NCBI GenBank assembly: GCA_008501765.1
Contig: QQUE01000015.1
Coordinates: 248,001 to 312,000, forward strand
Direction of reading: 5' to 3'
DNA from: Calditrichota bacterium
Lineage (GTDB): Bacteria; Zhuqueibacterota; Zhuqueibacteria; Zhuqueibacterales; Geothermadaptataceae
Length of the DNA stretch: 64,000 nucleotides
Under the pieces are notes generated by a model. It was not told where the DNA came from, did no database searches, and saw nothing but the letters and a program-made list of their open reading frames with translations. Of this stretch, positions 42,820-52,399 are shown piece by piece; position 1 is the stretch's first letter; each line of letters starts with the position of its first letter. The position numbers were made by a program, and so were the translations under genes.

Positions 42820-44706
42820 TTATTTTCCTAAATATGTTTGCTTCCAGATTTGAAAAACCATCAGCGCCCAAAGTCGGTGGCTGTGATTTTCCTTATTTTG
42901 TAAATGTTCGCGCATCAATCGTTCCACAGTTGCTGCATTAAAAAAATTATCCTGCTTGATTCTTTCCGGGGAGAGCATGTCGGTCATCAAAGGTTTCAGC
43001 TCAGATTTCAACCAATTTTTGATCGGAATACTAAAGCCCTCTTTGCCGCGATTGGTAATCTTCGAAGGGAGAAGTTTTTCCAAAGCATCTTTAACGAGAA
43101 TTTTCGTCCGGCCGTTGGCCATTTTCATCGAACCCGGCACGCGAGCCGCAAATTCTACAACCCGGTGGTCCAGAAACGGCACACGGGCTTCCAGGGAAGT
43201 TGCCATACTCATCCGGTCCACTTTAACTAAAATATTGTCGCATAAATATGTTTTGGTATCGACGTAAAGCTGCCTGTTCAAAGGATCCGTCGAATTGGCT
43301 TTATCAAAATAACCACGCATAAAATCAAACGCAGTGGAACCGTTGCGCGCGTTGAGCATTTCCTGGCTGTAAAGTGCTTGTTTCTCGTGCTCGGCCACGA
43401 AAGTCATCCAGCGGGTATGCTGTAAATCAACAGGTAAATTACTGCCTTCAACAAAGCGTTTCGATTTATTGATCAACCCTTTTTTCTTTTCCGTTGGCGG
43501 CAAAAAACCAACCATTGGCGCCACCATTTTTTCGCGGACAAATTGCGGCACTTTATCCCGGTATTTCAAATCCATCTGGTTAGCGACGTAGGTATCGTAG
43601 CCGCCAAAAAGTTCATCGCCACCATCGCCGGAGAGCGCGACAGTTACATGCTGGCGTGCCATTTTTGAAACCAGATAGGTCGGAAAAATGGAAAAATCAC
43701 CAAGCGGTTCGTCCAAATGATGCACGAGTTTGTCGGTCAAATCCAAAATGTCCGGCTGAATAATAAATTCCTGATGCTCGGTGCCAAAATGATTGGCAAT
43801 CTCCCGGGCGTATTCCAACTCATTGTAAGATTGGTTTTCAAATCCGATAGAAAAAGTTTTGACTTTTCTTTCAGCTACCTGAGACATCAGCGCGACAATT
43901 GTACTGGAGTCAATTCCGCCGCTGAGAAAGGCGCCAAGAGGCACGTCCGCAATCATGCGTATTTTTACCGAATCTCGCATGAGTTCCAGAAATTCTTCTT
44001 CATATTCAGGCTGGGATTTTTCGCCTTCCTGATATTTTACATCCCAATATTGCTGGATTTCTACCTTGCCTTCTTTGGCAACGAGAATATGGCCCTGAGG
44101 CAATTTTTTTACACTTTTTAAAATACTGTACGGCGAGGGCACGTACTCATAAGTCAAAAAGAGGTCGAGCGCTTTTTCATCCACCTCCCGCGGTACTTCC
44201 GGCAGTTGCAGCAGCGATTTTAATTCACTGCCGAAGACGAGTCGTTTGTCATCTGCATAATAGTAAAGTGGTTTAATACCAAGGCGATCGCGGGCAAGAA
44301 AAAGCTGTTTGCGGCGGTCATCCCAGATGGCAAATGCAAACATGCCATTTAATTTTGTCGGACAAAGCGTACCCCATTCTTCATAGGCGTGCACGATGGT
44401 TTCCGTGTCAGTTTTTGTTCTGAACTGATGCCCTTTGGCCTCCAGCTCAGCTCGCAATTCCGGGAAATTATAAATTTCACCATTGAAAACGATCCAGACA
44501 GATTTGTCTTCGTTGGGGATTGGCTGCTTGCCAGTAGAAAGATCGATAATGCTCAGACGGCGCATGCCTAAAGCGACATTATCGCAAACAAAGTAACCAT
44601 CTTCATCCGGTCCCCGGTGTGTGATAACATCGCACATCCGTCGCAAATCACGTTCGTTGGCCTGTTTCCCATCCTCGAAATTGATGAATCCAGCAATTCC
44701 GCACAT
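42820..44706 (-). CDS. asnB: asparagine synthetase B (glutamine-hydrolysing)
   Basis: A 628-residue enzyme with both halves intact. The class II glutaminase has C2, R50, N75-G76-E77 and D100. The synthetase domain has S262-GGIDS and SGDGGDELFGGY. It either makes asparagine or, as in WbpS-type proteins of O-antigen loci, amidates a uronic acid in the polysaccharide. The latter fits its place between a GT4 (1 bp gap) and an SDR (abutting), and a uronate epimerase-like gene at 47508. Compare the glutaminase-dead paralogue at 35667-37586. Confidence 0.92.
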   Translation of the reverse strand: MCGIAGFINFEDGKQANERDLRRMCDVITHRGPDEDGYFVCDNVALGMRRLSIIDLSTGKQPIPNEDKSVWIVFNGEIYNFPELRAELEAKGHQFRTKTDTETIVHAYEEWGTLCPTKLNGMFAFAIWDDRRKQLFLARDRLGIKPLYYYADDKRLVFGSELKSLLQLPEVPREVDEKALDLFLTYEYVPSPYSILKSVKKLPQGHILVAKEGKVEIQQYWDVKYQEGEKSQPEYEEEFLELMRDSVKIRMIADVPLGAFLSGGIDSSTIVALMSQVAERKVKTFSIGFENQSYNELEYAREIANHFGTEHQEFIIQPDILDLTDKLVHHLDEPLGDFSIFPTYLVSKMARQHVTVALSGDGGDELFGGYDTYVANQMDLKYRDKVPQFVREKMVAPMVGFLPPTEKKKGLINKSKRFVEGSNLPVDLQHTRWMTFVAEHEKQALYSQEMLNARNGSTAFDFMRGYFDKANSTDPLNRQLYVDTKTYLCDNILVKVDRMSMATSLEARVPFLDHRVVEFAARVPGSMKMANGRTKILVKDALEKLLPSKITNRGKEGFSIPIKNWLKSELKPLMTDMLSPERIKQDNFFNAATVERLMREHLQNKENHSHRLWALMVFQIWKQTYLGK

Positions 44707-44707
44707 A

Positions 44708-45895
44708 TCAGCCGCGCTTTCTTTTCAGGAGCGCTTCAAGGTATTGATACACTTCCTGTGTTTTTTTGATGTAGGCTTCATAGCTGTATTCTTTGTCCGA
44801 CAAGTCTTGTGCGTTCGCCACAACGGTTTTAACATATTCTTTATCCTGCACTGCTTTCAGAATTCCCCGGCCAAAATCATCGGGTGTGATTTCTGTGAGC
44901 AAGGCAACGTCATCGTTTAAAACTTGCGTGTGGGTCAAATGCCGGGTTGCAACAACAGGGATGCCTGATCGCAAATAGGAGTAAATTTTCAACGGTGTGT
45001 TGTTTCCCTCGATGCGGGGAGAAACAAGAATATCGGCGATATCCATAAAAGCAGGAATTTCTTCCGGAGGACGCTGCCCGGTGAAAATAAAATGATCCGC
45101 CGTGCCAGCTTGTTCAGCCATTTGTTTGAATGCATCGACCTGCTCCGGTTTGCCACCAACGATTAGAAATTTAACTTTGCCTTCTTCAGCCAGCACATGT
45201 TTACTGGAATGAATGAGCAATTCCAGGCCCTGATACGCCTCAAAAGTTCCGGTGTAAAGAATCAATTTTTCGCCGTTGATATTCCACTGGCGTCTGAACT
45301 CGGGATCGGTTTTGTGCTCGCCAAAAACAGTGCTGTTATCGGCAACATTTTCGATGAGTTTGTTAAATTTTCCAGGGTATTTATCAGCCACATAATTCCA
45401 CAATTCAGGACAGATCGTGATCACAGCGCTGGCACTTTCGATGGTGGCATTTTCCAGTTTATCGAACGTACGCAAAAGCATTTTTGATTTGCTGTATTTA
45501 AAATTATTGAGCTGCTGCGGCAGACTGCTGTGCATATCATAAAGGTGAATAAGATCGAATTTTCGAGCGAGGCGAATGCCCATAAATCCGGCTTCTTCGT
45601 GTGTATGCAGCACATCATATTTATTATTTTTCAATAAGCGGACGGCTTTGGCATACAACGACATGTCGAGAAAAATCTTTGGCTTTGACGGCCCAACAGC
45701 AATATTTTTGACAAACGGCACCGGGTAGGAGCGGATGATATTAACATTTTCAATTTCAACATCCTGCCCGATTGGATAGGTTAATAAGTCAATTTTATAT
45801 CCAAGTTTTGAAAGTGTTTTGCAGCGATGAAGTACACTGAAAGGCGTGCCGCGGGGTTGAAAAAAGGGCTGCGGAGCGATCATTAAAATTTTCAT
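44708..45895 (-). CDS. glycosyltransferase family 4
   Basis: A 395-residue GT4 with the PFFQPRGTPFSV loop near residues 10-21, characteristic of a subgroup common in exopolysaccharide (XrtA-type) loci. YDVLHTHEEAGF and the MHSSLPQQL segment lie in the acceptor domain. The C-terminal region has TGTFEAYQGLELL and SPRIEGNNTPLKIYSYLRSGIPVVAT as the donor site. It is cytoplasmic or peripheral, with no membrane helix. It follows the initiating sugar-phosphate transferase and so is a candidate for the second sugar of the repeat unit (inference). Confidence 0.88.
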   Translation of the reverse strand: MKILMIAPQPFFQPRGTPFSVLHRCKTLSKLGYKIDLLTYPIGQDVEIENVNIIRSYPVPFVKNIAVGPSKPKIFLDMSLYAKAVRLLKNNKYDVLHTHEEAGFMGIRLARKFDLIHLYDMHSSLPQQLNNFKYSKSKMLLRTFDKLENATIESASAVITICPELWNYVADKYPGKFNKLIENVADNSTVFGEHKTDPEFRRQWNINGEKLILYTGTFEAYQGLELLIHSSKHVLAEEGKVKFLIVGGKPEQVDAFKQMAEQAGTADHFIFTGQRPPEEIPAFMDIADILVSPRIEGNNTPLKIYSYLRSGIPVVATRHLTHTQVLNDDVALLTEITPDDFGRGILKAVQDKEYVKTVVANAQDLSDKEYSYEAYIKKTQEVYQYLEALLKRKRG

Positions 45896-45992
45896 TTTAA
45901 AATCCTATTAAAATCAATATTAAACATATCTTCTAAAATATCCAGCCACGGAGTATTTACAGGTAAGAGAATCCCGGATTCTCAGGCTGATG

Positions 45993-47450
45993 TTAACTTG
46001 CCCCGTATCCGGTGATAACAACAAAAAACGTACGAAATAAAATTTTCAAATCCAGCCAGAGCGACCAGTTATCGATATATTCCAAATCCATTTCCATCCA
46101 GCGCTCAAACTTGATATTGTTGCGCCCACTCACCTGCCAGATGCAGGTCAAACCAGGCTTCAAAGAAAGACGCCGGCGTTGCCAAAGCTGGTACAATTCC
46201 ACTTCCACCGGCAGCGGTGGCCGCGGCCCAACGATGCTCATATCGCCTTTGAGAACATTAAAAAGTTGCGGCAATTCATCCATGCTCGTTTTGCGAATGA
46301 TGCGGCCAATGGTCGTGATGCGGGGATCGTGTTTAATTTTAAAAACCGGGCCATCCATTTCGTTGGCGCGTTCCAATTCTCTTTTTTTCACCTCGGCACC
46401 AACTATCATCGACCGGAATTTATAAAGTGTAAACTGCCGGCCATTGAGACCGCTGCGATTTTGCTTAAAAAGTACCGGCCCTTTGGATGTAAGTTTTATC
46501 GTCAGTGCAATTATTAAAATAATTGGAGAAAGAACGACCAGTAAAAAAATAGAAAATATAATATCAAAAGATCGTTTGAGAAAGAGCTCCCATTCCTGGG
46601 CGCTGAAGGTTTCAAATTCCAGCAATGGAAATCCGCTAAAATCCGTCTGGCGCACTTTGGCAATTCTGAGATTATATAAATCCATGGAAATACTGGTAGA
46701 TATACCTTCCCTTTCGCATGCAAGAATGGCCTCGTCGATTCGATTAAGCCACAACCGGGGTACGACAAATATCACCCGGTCGATGACCTTGCGGTGCAAA
46801 ATAAACGGAATATCCTGAATGCGTCCAAGGACACGGTATCCTTCAATTTCTTTGCCAAACATGCCGTGATCGTCGTCGACCAGCCCGACGATATGCAATC
46901 CCCAGTTTGAGTGTTTATTGACCTGGCGAATAAATTGACGTGCCCGTTTTCCGGTGCCCACCAATAAGATATTAATTTCGTTATAGCCTTTTTCATGCAA
47001 AATGGACAATAAATTGTGAACAAACATTTTGCCAATGACGAGCAGCAGAATCGTGACTGAAGTATAGGTACCCACAAAAAGACGGCTGGTGAGCTTCATC
47101 TTAAAAAGGAAGATGATAGCGCCTAAAATTAAAGTGGTTATAAATGCTGTTTTGATAACAGCAAACGCCTGCACCGGGATGGTTTTGGTTCGGATATCGT
47201 GGTAGGCCCCCTGGGTTCCCATGACGATAATCCATGCGGGGATGTAACTCACCCAGAGAATTATATTCTTCTCTGCGAAAAATAGAAATCCAGACAGATC
47301 AGCAGAAATAGCAAATGCCATATCGCCAAAGCCAAAGGCTTCTCGCAAATAAAAGCTGACAAAATAGGAAATAAAAAAGGAAATTAGAATAATTGTCGTG
47401 TCTAAAACTTTTATTAAGCTTCGGAGAAAAGCTTCCTTCTCTCGAACCAT
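45993..47450 (-). CDS. polyprenyl-phosphate sugar-1-phosphate transferase (WbaP/WcaJ type)
   Basis: A 485-residue membrane enzyme that starts repeat-unit synthesis by moving sugar-1-phosphate from a UDP-sugar to undecaprenyl phosphate. It has four or five N-terminal helices (about 12-125), then a CoA-binding-like Rossmann domain (about 145-260, LLVGTGKRARQF), then the catalytic C-terminal domain. That domain has a re-entrant helix (RSFDIIFSIFLLVVLSP), KFRSM, the D391-E392 catalytic pair in TSMDELPQLFNV, and GPRP and PGLTCIWQVSGR motifs. Likely donor UDP-glucose or UDP-galactose. It lies 57 bp after the uronate epimerase-like gene. Confidence 0.93.
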   Translation of the reverse strand: MVREKEAFLRSLIKVLDTTIILISFFISYFVSFYLREAFGFGDMAFAISADLSGFLFFAEKNIILWVSYIPAWIIVMGTQGAYHDIRTKTIPVQAFAVIKTAFITTLILGAIIFLFKMKLTSRLFVGTYTSVTILLLVIGKMFVHNLLSILHEKGYNEINILLVGTGKRARQFIRQVNKHSNWGLHIVGLVDDDHGMFGKEIEGYRVLGRIQDIPFILHRKVIDRVIFVVPRLWLNRIDEAILACEREGISTSISMDLYNLRIAKVRQTDFSGFPLLEFETFSAQEWELFLKRSFDIIFSIFLLVVLSPIILIIALTIKLTSKGPVLFKQNRSGLNGRQFTLYKFRSMIVGAEVKKRELERANEMDGPVFKIKHDPRITTIGRIIRKTSMDELPQLFNVLKGDMSIVGPRPPLPVEVELYQLWQRRRLSLKPGLTCIWQVSGRNNIKFERWMEMDLEYIDNWSLWLDLKILFRTFFVVITGYGAS

Positions 47451-47507
47451 TGCAGTTCCTTATTCCAGTTGATTATCTTTGATACAAATTTTAATTATCC
47501 GGCTAAT

Positions 47508-48461
47508 TTAATGAGTCTGGTTGGTTTTAAACCAATCTACAAACTGTGGAATCCCGTCCCGGATATCAACAGTTGGGTTGTACCCAATCTGATTTCTTGC
47601 CTTGGAGATATCAGCGTAAGTGCAATTCACATCGCCGGGCTGCATCGGTTGCCGGTCGATTATTGCCTTTTTTCCATAACTTTCCTCGATGAGTGCGATC
47701 AAAGCATGCAACTCAATTGTTCGGGATTCTCCAAGGTTATAAATATGGTATCCATCGCAATTTTCTACGCTCTTCGCGATACCATTAACGATGTCTGTAA
47801 TGAACGTATAATCTCTTCTCGTTGTCCCATCACCATATACAGGAATTGGCTCACCTTTGGCGATTAATTTTGTAAATTTATGTATCGCCATATCCGGTCT
47901 TTGCCGCGGGCCGTAAACTGTAAAAAAACGTAAACATGTGATATTCATTTCATACAAATGATGGTAGGTGTATCCAACTAATTCGCATGCTTTTTTGGTG
48001 GCGGCATATGGGGAAATCGGGTTATCGACCGGGTCATCTTCAGAGAATGGGACTTTTTTATTATTGCCGTAAACCGAAGACGACGATGCCATGACAAACT
48101 TTGGGGTGTTATAAATTTTCGCTCGCTCAAGTAATTCCATCGTTCCTTGAATATTCACACGCTCGTAAAGCATGGGCTGGCTGAGAGATGGTCTGACTCC
48201 GGCGCGTGCAGCCAGATGGACAATCGCATCAAATTCATGCTGTTCAAAAATTCTGTCCAATAATTCTGTATCTAAAATATCGCCTGCAATGAGTTCCACC
48301 TGGGGATTATTTTGAAAACCTTTCACGTTTTGTTTTTTAATCCGGGGCGAGTAATAATCATTAAAATTATCGATTACAACGACTCTATGACCATTTTTCA
48401 TTAGAAATTCGCAAAAATGCGATCCGATAAATCCAGCTCCGCCGGTCAGTAAGTACTTCAT
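47508..48461 (-). CDS. UDP-glucuronate 4-epimerase-like SDR
   Basis: A 317-residue extended SDR: G7-x-x-G10-x-x-G13, D31 for NAD specificity, and catalytic Y152-K156 in SPYAATK. The LAARAGVRPSL segment and MASSSSVYG are typical of the GAE/LpsL type, which interconverts UDP-glucuronate and UDP-galacturonate. FTVYGPRQRPDMA also matches. If right, the polymer contains uronic acid, which would also give the AsnB-type enzymes a carboxylate to amidate. No UDP-glucose dehydrogenase is in the window. Located between the BY-kinase (19 bp) and the initiating transferase. Confidence 0.86.
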   Translation of the reverse strand: MKYLLTGGAGFIGSHFCEFLMKNGHRVVVIDNFNDYYSPRIKKQNVKGFQNNPQVELIAGDILDTELLDRIFEQHEFDAIVHLAARAGVRPSLSQPMLYERVNIQGTMELLERAKIYNTPKFVMASSSSVYGNNKKVPFSEDDPVDNPISPYAATKKACELVGYTYHHLYEMNITCLRFFTVYGPRQRPDMAIHKFTKLIAKGEPIPVYGDGTTRRDYTFITDIVNGIAKSVENCDGYHIYNLGESRTIELHALIALIEESYGKKAIIDRQPMQPGDVNCTYADISKARNQIGYNPTVDIRDGIPQFVDWFKTNQTH

Positions 48462-48480
48462 CCTTTTCCGTTCTCAGATT

Positions 48481-50832
48481 TTAATAATGATAATAGCTGT
48501 AACCTTCATGGGCATACTCTTCGCCTGCACCGTTTAAAATAGCTCCTATAATTTTTGCTGGAACGTGATGGTACAATTCCATTTTTTGTTTAGCGACGTC
48601 GCGCTGCGTTTTCCCAGCACGCACGACGAGCACATTCGCATCAACCTGTGTACCTATAACAACGGCATCCGTGGCCGCATTTAGAGGCGGTGTGTCGAAA
48701 ATAATTAAATCGAACCTGCGGCGCACCTCATCTAAAAATCGTTTCATCTGGTGTGATCCCAAAAGTTCCGACGGATTCGGGATCAGAGCACCACAACTTA
48801 CAACGGATAAATTTGGAATATGCGTTTCCTGAATCACCTCAGGAATCGGTATATTATTTGTCAAATATGTGCTGAATCCCGGCTCTTTTGGAATACCAAA
48901 AGTATTGTGCAAAACACCGCGGCGCAAATCCGTGTCGACCAGCAGAGTATTGCTTTTGTGCTGCGCCATAGTAATTGCCAAATTAGCGGCTGTGAATGAT
49001 TTTCCATCACCCGGCGCAATGCTTGTGATAACCAACGTTTGCACCCGGCCCGCCGCTTTCGAAAACATGATGCTCGTTCGCAGCGACCGGTATGCCTCAC
49101 CAATCGGTGTCGGCGAATAATTATGGGTGACAAGTTGATTATCTACCAGCCTGGCCTTTTCATCATCCTGAAATTCATTCAGGTCCTCAAAATCAATATC
49201 GGGAATCGTGCCCAGGACATTTACTTTTAAGTTATTTTTGACATCGATCACGCTTTTCAAAGATTTATCCAGAAACTCGATTCCGATGACAATGACGATT
49301 CCGAGAAAAAAACTGGCTATAACACCTACTGCTGCTTTGGTTTTCTTGTTACGATTTATCGGGAAATCCGGAGGAATGGCTTCATCCATAATAGAAATTT
49401 TTGTACTTTCAGTAGCCGAAGTCAGAGCAAATTTATCATAGCTGCTTTTCTGGATTTCCCAGATCGTGCGGGCATTTTTTTCGTCTTCTTCGAGCCGTGT
49501 ATATTGAGCCAGTTTCTTGGGATGCTTCTTGAGTTGAAAATTAATCGAGCTAATCGTCTCATTCAATTGTCGCAGTTCTTGCTTATTTTCTCCAAATTTA
49601 TCTTCGATAACGGCGTCAATCTCTTTAAAAATTGCTATTAATTCTGTTGCAAACTCAATCGATTTCTTATTCTTTTCAGAAGTATTCCGTACCTGATCAT
49701 CGTATTTTTTTTCATACCGTTCAAATTTGCCCAACGCCAGCTTTGCATCAACATCATTTTCAAAAATTGATAATTCTAAAATTTGGTGGTAAATATCGCG
49801 AAGGTTTGTATTTAGCTCTTCGGGATTTATTTCGCCTCCACCATTAATCGTTTTAATTTTTTTCTTTAATTGGGTCAAGGCCAAATTATTATCTCGCAAT
49901 ATCTCATAGTTTTCCTTGTATCGCGTCAAGTCGGTATTCAGTTTTTTGAGCTCGGCGGCAAGATCCATCCCATGCAAAGCACGGTATTGACTAAGCGCAT
50001 CCTGGGCTGCCCGCATTTTTTGTTCTGCGCTATCGAGACGCTCGCGTAAAAGCTGGCCGTACTGACCCTCGGTTCCTTTCGTCACAACAACGGTTTCCCG
50101 AATGTAAATTTGCGCCAAACGGTTCGTCATTTCAGCGACTAAAAACGGGTCGTGGTCATTTAGCGTGACTTCCATGATGCTGCCGGTGCGACCAAAATTG
50201 ATATTCACACGATCCTGAAAAGAACTAACGGAAGAACGAAAATTTTTAATATTGAAGAAGACCTCATCAGGAAAGACAGGCAATTTATTTGCCAATTTAA
50301 AATACAAACCATTGACGGTAACCAGGGAATCAATATCATCTTTAACATAGCCAAAATGAAGTTTTTGTTCGGCAATCTCTGGCTCATCTTCCGGCGGGAG
50401 TTTATAAAGTGTCATGGTTCCATCGCCGGGAAAGCGCATGACATACTTCCCCGTAACCGGGGAGCCTGAAGTGGAAAAATTGGAGAAAATTTCATGGCGG
50501 ACTGGAGGTCGATTCTCGATATAGGATTCTACTTCTAAAACGAGTCCCATTTCTTTGACAATTTCTTCTGCAAAAGAGCGACTGGTAAGTCTTTGTATTT
50601 GATATTGCAGGGCTTGTTGGCTTGTCTGCCCATCGAATTGTTGAAATTGAATAATTGACGTGGCTTGATAAATGGGTTTTTCAGCCTTGACGAATAAGAC
50701 CCACGGAATCGAAACAGCCATTGTTACGATGCTCCAAAGCCACCATTTTTTAAGAATAGCCCGCCAGAATCGGGTTATATCAATGGAACCTTCGCCTTGA
50801 ATTTCTTCATCTTCAAAATAAGATTCTTCCAT
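48481..50832 (-). CDS. Wzc-like polysaccharide co-polymerase / BY-kinase
   Basis: A 783-residue inner-membrane protein. The Wzz domain begins near residue 15 with the first transmembrane helix (about 30-50). The long periplasmic part holds coiled coils (about 260-480), and a second helix follows near 510-530. The cytoplasmic kinase has Walker A PGDGKS (607-612), Walker A' DTDLRR (633-638) and Walker B LIIFD (709-713). The last 11 residues contain five tyrosines (Y773, Y778, Y780, Y781, Y783), the autophosphorylation cluster. With the Wza-like protein it controls chain length and export. It lies 40 bp after that gene, in the same operon. Confidence 0.94.
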   Translation of the reverse strand: MEESYFEDEEIQGEGSIDITRFWRAILKKWWLWSIVTMAVSIPWVLFVKAEKPIYQATSIIQFQQFDGQTSQQALQYQIQRLTSRSFAEEIVKEMGLVLEVESYIENRPPVRHEIFSNFSTSGSPVTGKYVMRFPGDGTMTLYKLPPEDEPEIAEQKLHFGYVKDDIDSLVTVNGLYFKLANKLPVFPDEVFFNIKNFRSSVSSFQDRVNINFGRTGSIMEVTLNDHDPFLVAEMTNRLAQIYIRETVVVTKGTEGQYGQLLRERLDSAEQKMRAAQDALSQYRALHGMDLAAELKKLNTDLTRYKENYEILRDNNLALTQLKKKIKTINGGGEINPEELNTNLRDIYHQILELSIFENDVDAKLALGKFERYEKKYDDQVRNTSEKNKKSIEFATELIAIFKEIDAVIEDKFGENKQELRQLNETISSINFQLKKHPKKLAQYTRLEEDEKNARTIWEIQKSSYDKFALTSATESTKISIMDEAIPPDFPINRNKKTKAAVGVIASFFLGIVIVIGIEFLDKSLKSVIDVKNNLKVNVLGTIPDIDFEDLNEFQDDEKARLVDNQLVTHNYSPTPIGEAYRSLRTSIMFSKAAGRVQTLVITSIAPGDGKSFTAANLAITMAQHKSNTLLVDTDLRRGVLHNTFGIPKEPGFSTYLTNNIPIPEVIQETHIPNLSVVSCGALIPNPSELLGSHQMKRFLDEVRRRFDLIIFDTPPLNAATDAVVIGTQVDANVLVVRAGKTQRDVAKQKMELYHHVPAKIIGAILNGAGEEYAHEGYSYYHY

Positions 50833-50872
50833 CTATTTTTACCTGTGCTAAAAGCCTTTTTAAATATTATGA

Positions 50873-51538
50873 TTATTGTCTGTTAATTTGAATAGCCAAG
50901 CTGGTTAGTGAAATGAAAAATGAACCAAAACTAAGAAGAGTTCGCCAGTTAAAAGATGTGTGTTGCAGTACTGTTACCTGGTCGCCAGATTGAACACCGA
51001 TTTCACGTAAGGTGTAGGCATTTTCAGTTTTTTCCAGGAGGTCTTCTGCAACAATTTCGCCCGACCTGGAAATAAATATTTTCTCCAGATTGGCATCGGC
51101 TTGTGGTCCCTCGGCTTCGCCGATCAATTCCCATAAACTGCTATTGGACTCCACCAAATAGAGTCCGGGTTTATGTACCGCACCCAATAGCGCCACGCGG
51201 ATCAGTGGTTTTGTTATGAAATGTAAACCTGATGCATAGAGACCAAATCTGTCTTTGAGGTATTCTGCCAGTTCATTTTGCGAGCGTCCGAGGACGAGAA
51301 TTTCCCCGATTAACGGCAATAAAATATGCCCGTCATTTTCAATAATATAATCATTGGATAGTCCGAGGTCATCAATGTTCGCACTTTCTGAGCCGGGCTC
51401 TTGCCACACAATAATGCGAACTCCATCGCCACTGCGAAAATCACCCAGACCAGAGGTTTGAGAATTTAGCGGGCTTATACAAAATAACAAGAGAAACAAT
51501 ATCGAAGTCAACTGTCGGTTAGATCTGTCCTTAATCAT
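50873..51538 (-). CDS. short Wza-like polysaccharide export protein (Poly_export/SLBB)
   Basis: A 221-residue exported protein: signal peptide about 1-26 (ending LNSQ), a Poly_export domain from about 35 to 110 (GDGVRIIVWQEPG...YIIENDGHILLPLIGEI), one SLBB domain about 113-180 (VALLGAVHKPGLYLV), and a C-terminal hydrophobic helix about 200-218. It is much shorter than E. coli Wza, with one SLBB domain. No lipobox Cys follows the signal peptide. It should form or join the periplasmic/outer-membrane export channel with the Wzc-like protein. The C-terminal helix may be the outer-membrane-spanning part, as in Wza. Confidence 0.88.
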   Translation of the reverse strand: MIKDRSNRQLTSILFLLLFCISPLNSQTSGLGDFRSGDGVRIIVWQEPGSESANIDDLGLSNDYIIENDGHILLPLIGEILVLGRSQNELAEYLKDRFGLYASGLHFITKPLIRVALLGAVHKPGLYLVESNSSLWELIGEAEGPQADANLEKIFISRSGEIVAEDLLEKTENAYTLREIGVQSGDQVTVLQHTSFNWRTLLSFGSFFISLTSLAIQINRQ

Positions 51539-51635
51539 TTATCAATCCTTTGTTTTCAAAATTGCATTTCTTGTAAGTATCGGTAATTTGGAGTCGGTAA
51601 AAAGAATTTTGTAGCATTTTTTTTAAATGCTCAAA

Positions 51636-52352
51636 TTAGCGGGACCGGTAGAATCGATAGCGTTTTTCTTTGGTATCAAGACTCAATTTCTTTAATAGCT
51701 TGTAAATTTTGAACAACCCAACTTTTGTTGACCCATATTGTGGCGTCAGTAAATCTTTTCTAATGCGCCATGCGTCCCGGGTAGGGTCTTCGATCACTAA
51801 TGCCCGCACCTTTTCACTCAGCGGCAGATGCTTTGGATCCGTTTTGGTCTTAACATAACTTGTGCGTCCCTTTTGCCTGTTTTGTACTTTCGGACGCTCG
51901 ACAACAGGTGGTTTTTCTACCCCTGCGACCGTAGATTGGGCCGTATTGTTTTCACGAAAAGCACGGGTGATGCTTTTCGTTATATCCAGGCCAATGGAGA
52001 GATCAAAATCATTGATGGCTTCTTCAATTGTATCGTAGCATTCGAGTATGCGATTAAACTCAAGCATTTCAAAAACATCATAGACTTCCGGCAGCATTTG
52101 CACAATTTTGAGGTCGCCACCTTTTTCACGAATGTTTTTAATCTCACTAACAAAGACACCCCAACCCGCAGAACTCACATAGTTGACACTGCCCATATCA
52201 ACTATTAAATGAAGAAATCCATCCTGAAGTACTTTGGTCATTTGAGTGTGCATCGATCCACAAGTTTGTGTATCGAGATAGCCTCGAACCTTCAATAGCG
52301 CAATATCGCGGCGAGCTCCAGCTCGACCTAATGTAATGTTTAAGCCTTCCAT
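51636..52352 (-). CDS. STAS-domain regulator with basic C-terminal domain
   Basis: A 238-residue protein. Residues about 3-115 form a STAS domain like anti-sigma-factor antagonists, with the phospho-acceptor region VNYVSSAGWG (S60/S61). A Thr/Pro/Lys-rich linker (about 120-172) leads to a C-terminal block (about 173-238) with alternating helices and many Arg/Lys (LSEKVRALVIEDPTRDAWRI...YGSTKVGLFKI...KEKRYRFYRSR), resembling a small winged-helix/DNA-binding domain. I do not recognise the family of that block. As first gene of the export operon it may control its expression or export. A phospho-switch linked to a DNA-binding output is inference. Confidence 0.75.
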   Translation of the reverse strand: MEGLNITLGRAGARRDIALLKVRGYLDTQTCGSMHTQMTKVLQDGFLHLIVDMGSVNYVSSAGWGVFVSEIKNIREKGGDLKIVQMLPEVYDVFEMLEFNRILECYDTIEEAINDFDLSIGLDITKSITRAFRENNTAQSTVAGVEKPPVVERPKVQNRQKGRTSYVKTKTDPKHLPLSEKVRALVIEDPTRDAWRIRKDLLTPQYGSTKVGLFKIYKLLKKLSLDTKEKRYRFYRSR

Positions 52353-52399
52353 AATATCCTGATTTTATTAAAAAAGCTCTAATTCAACAAACTACGCAG

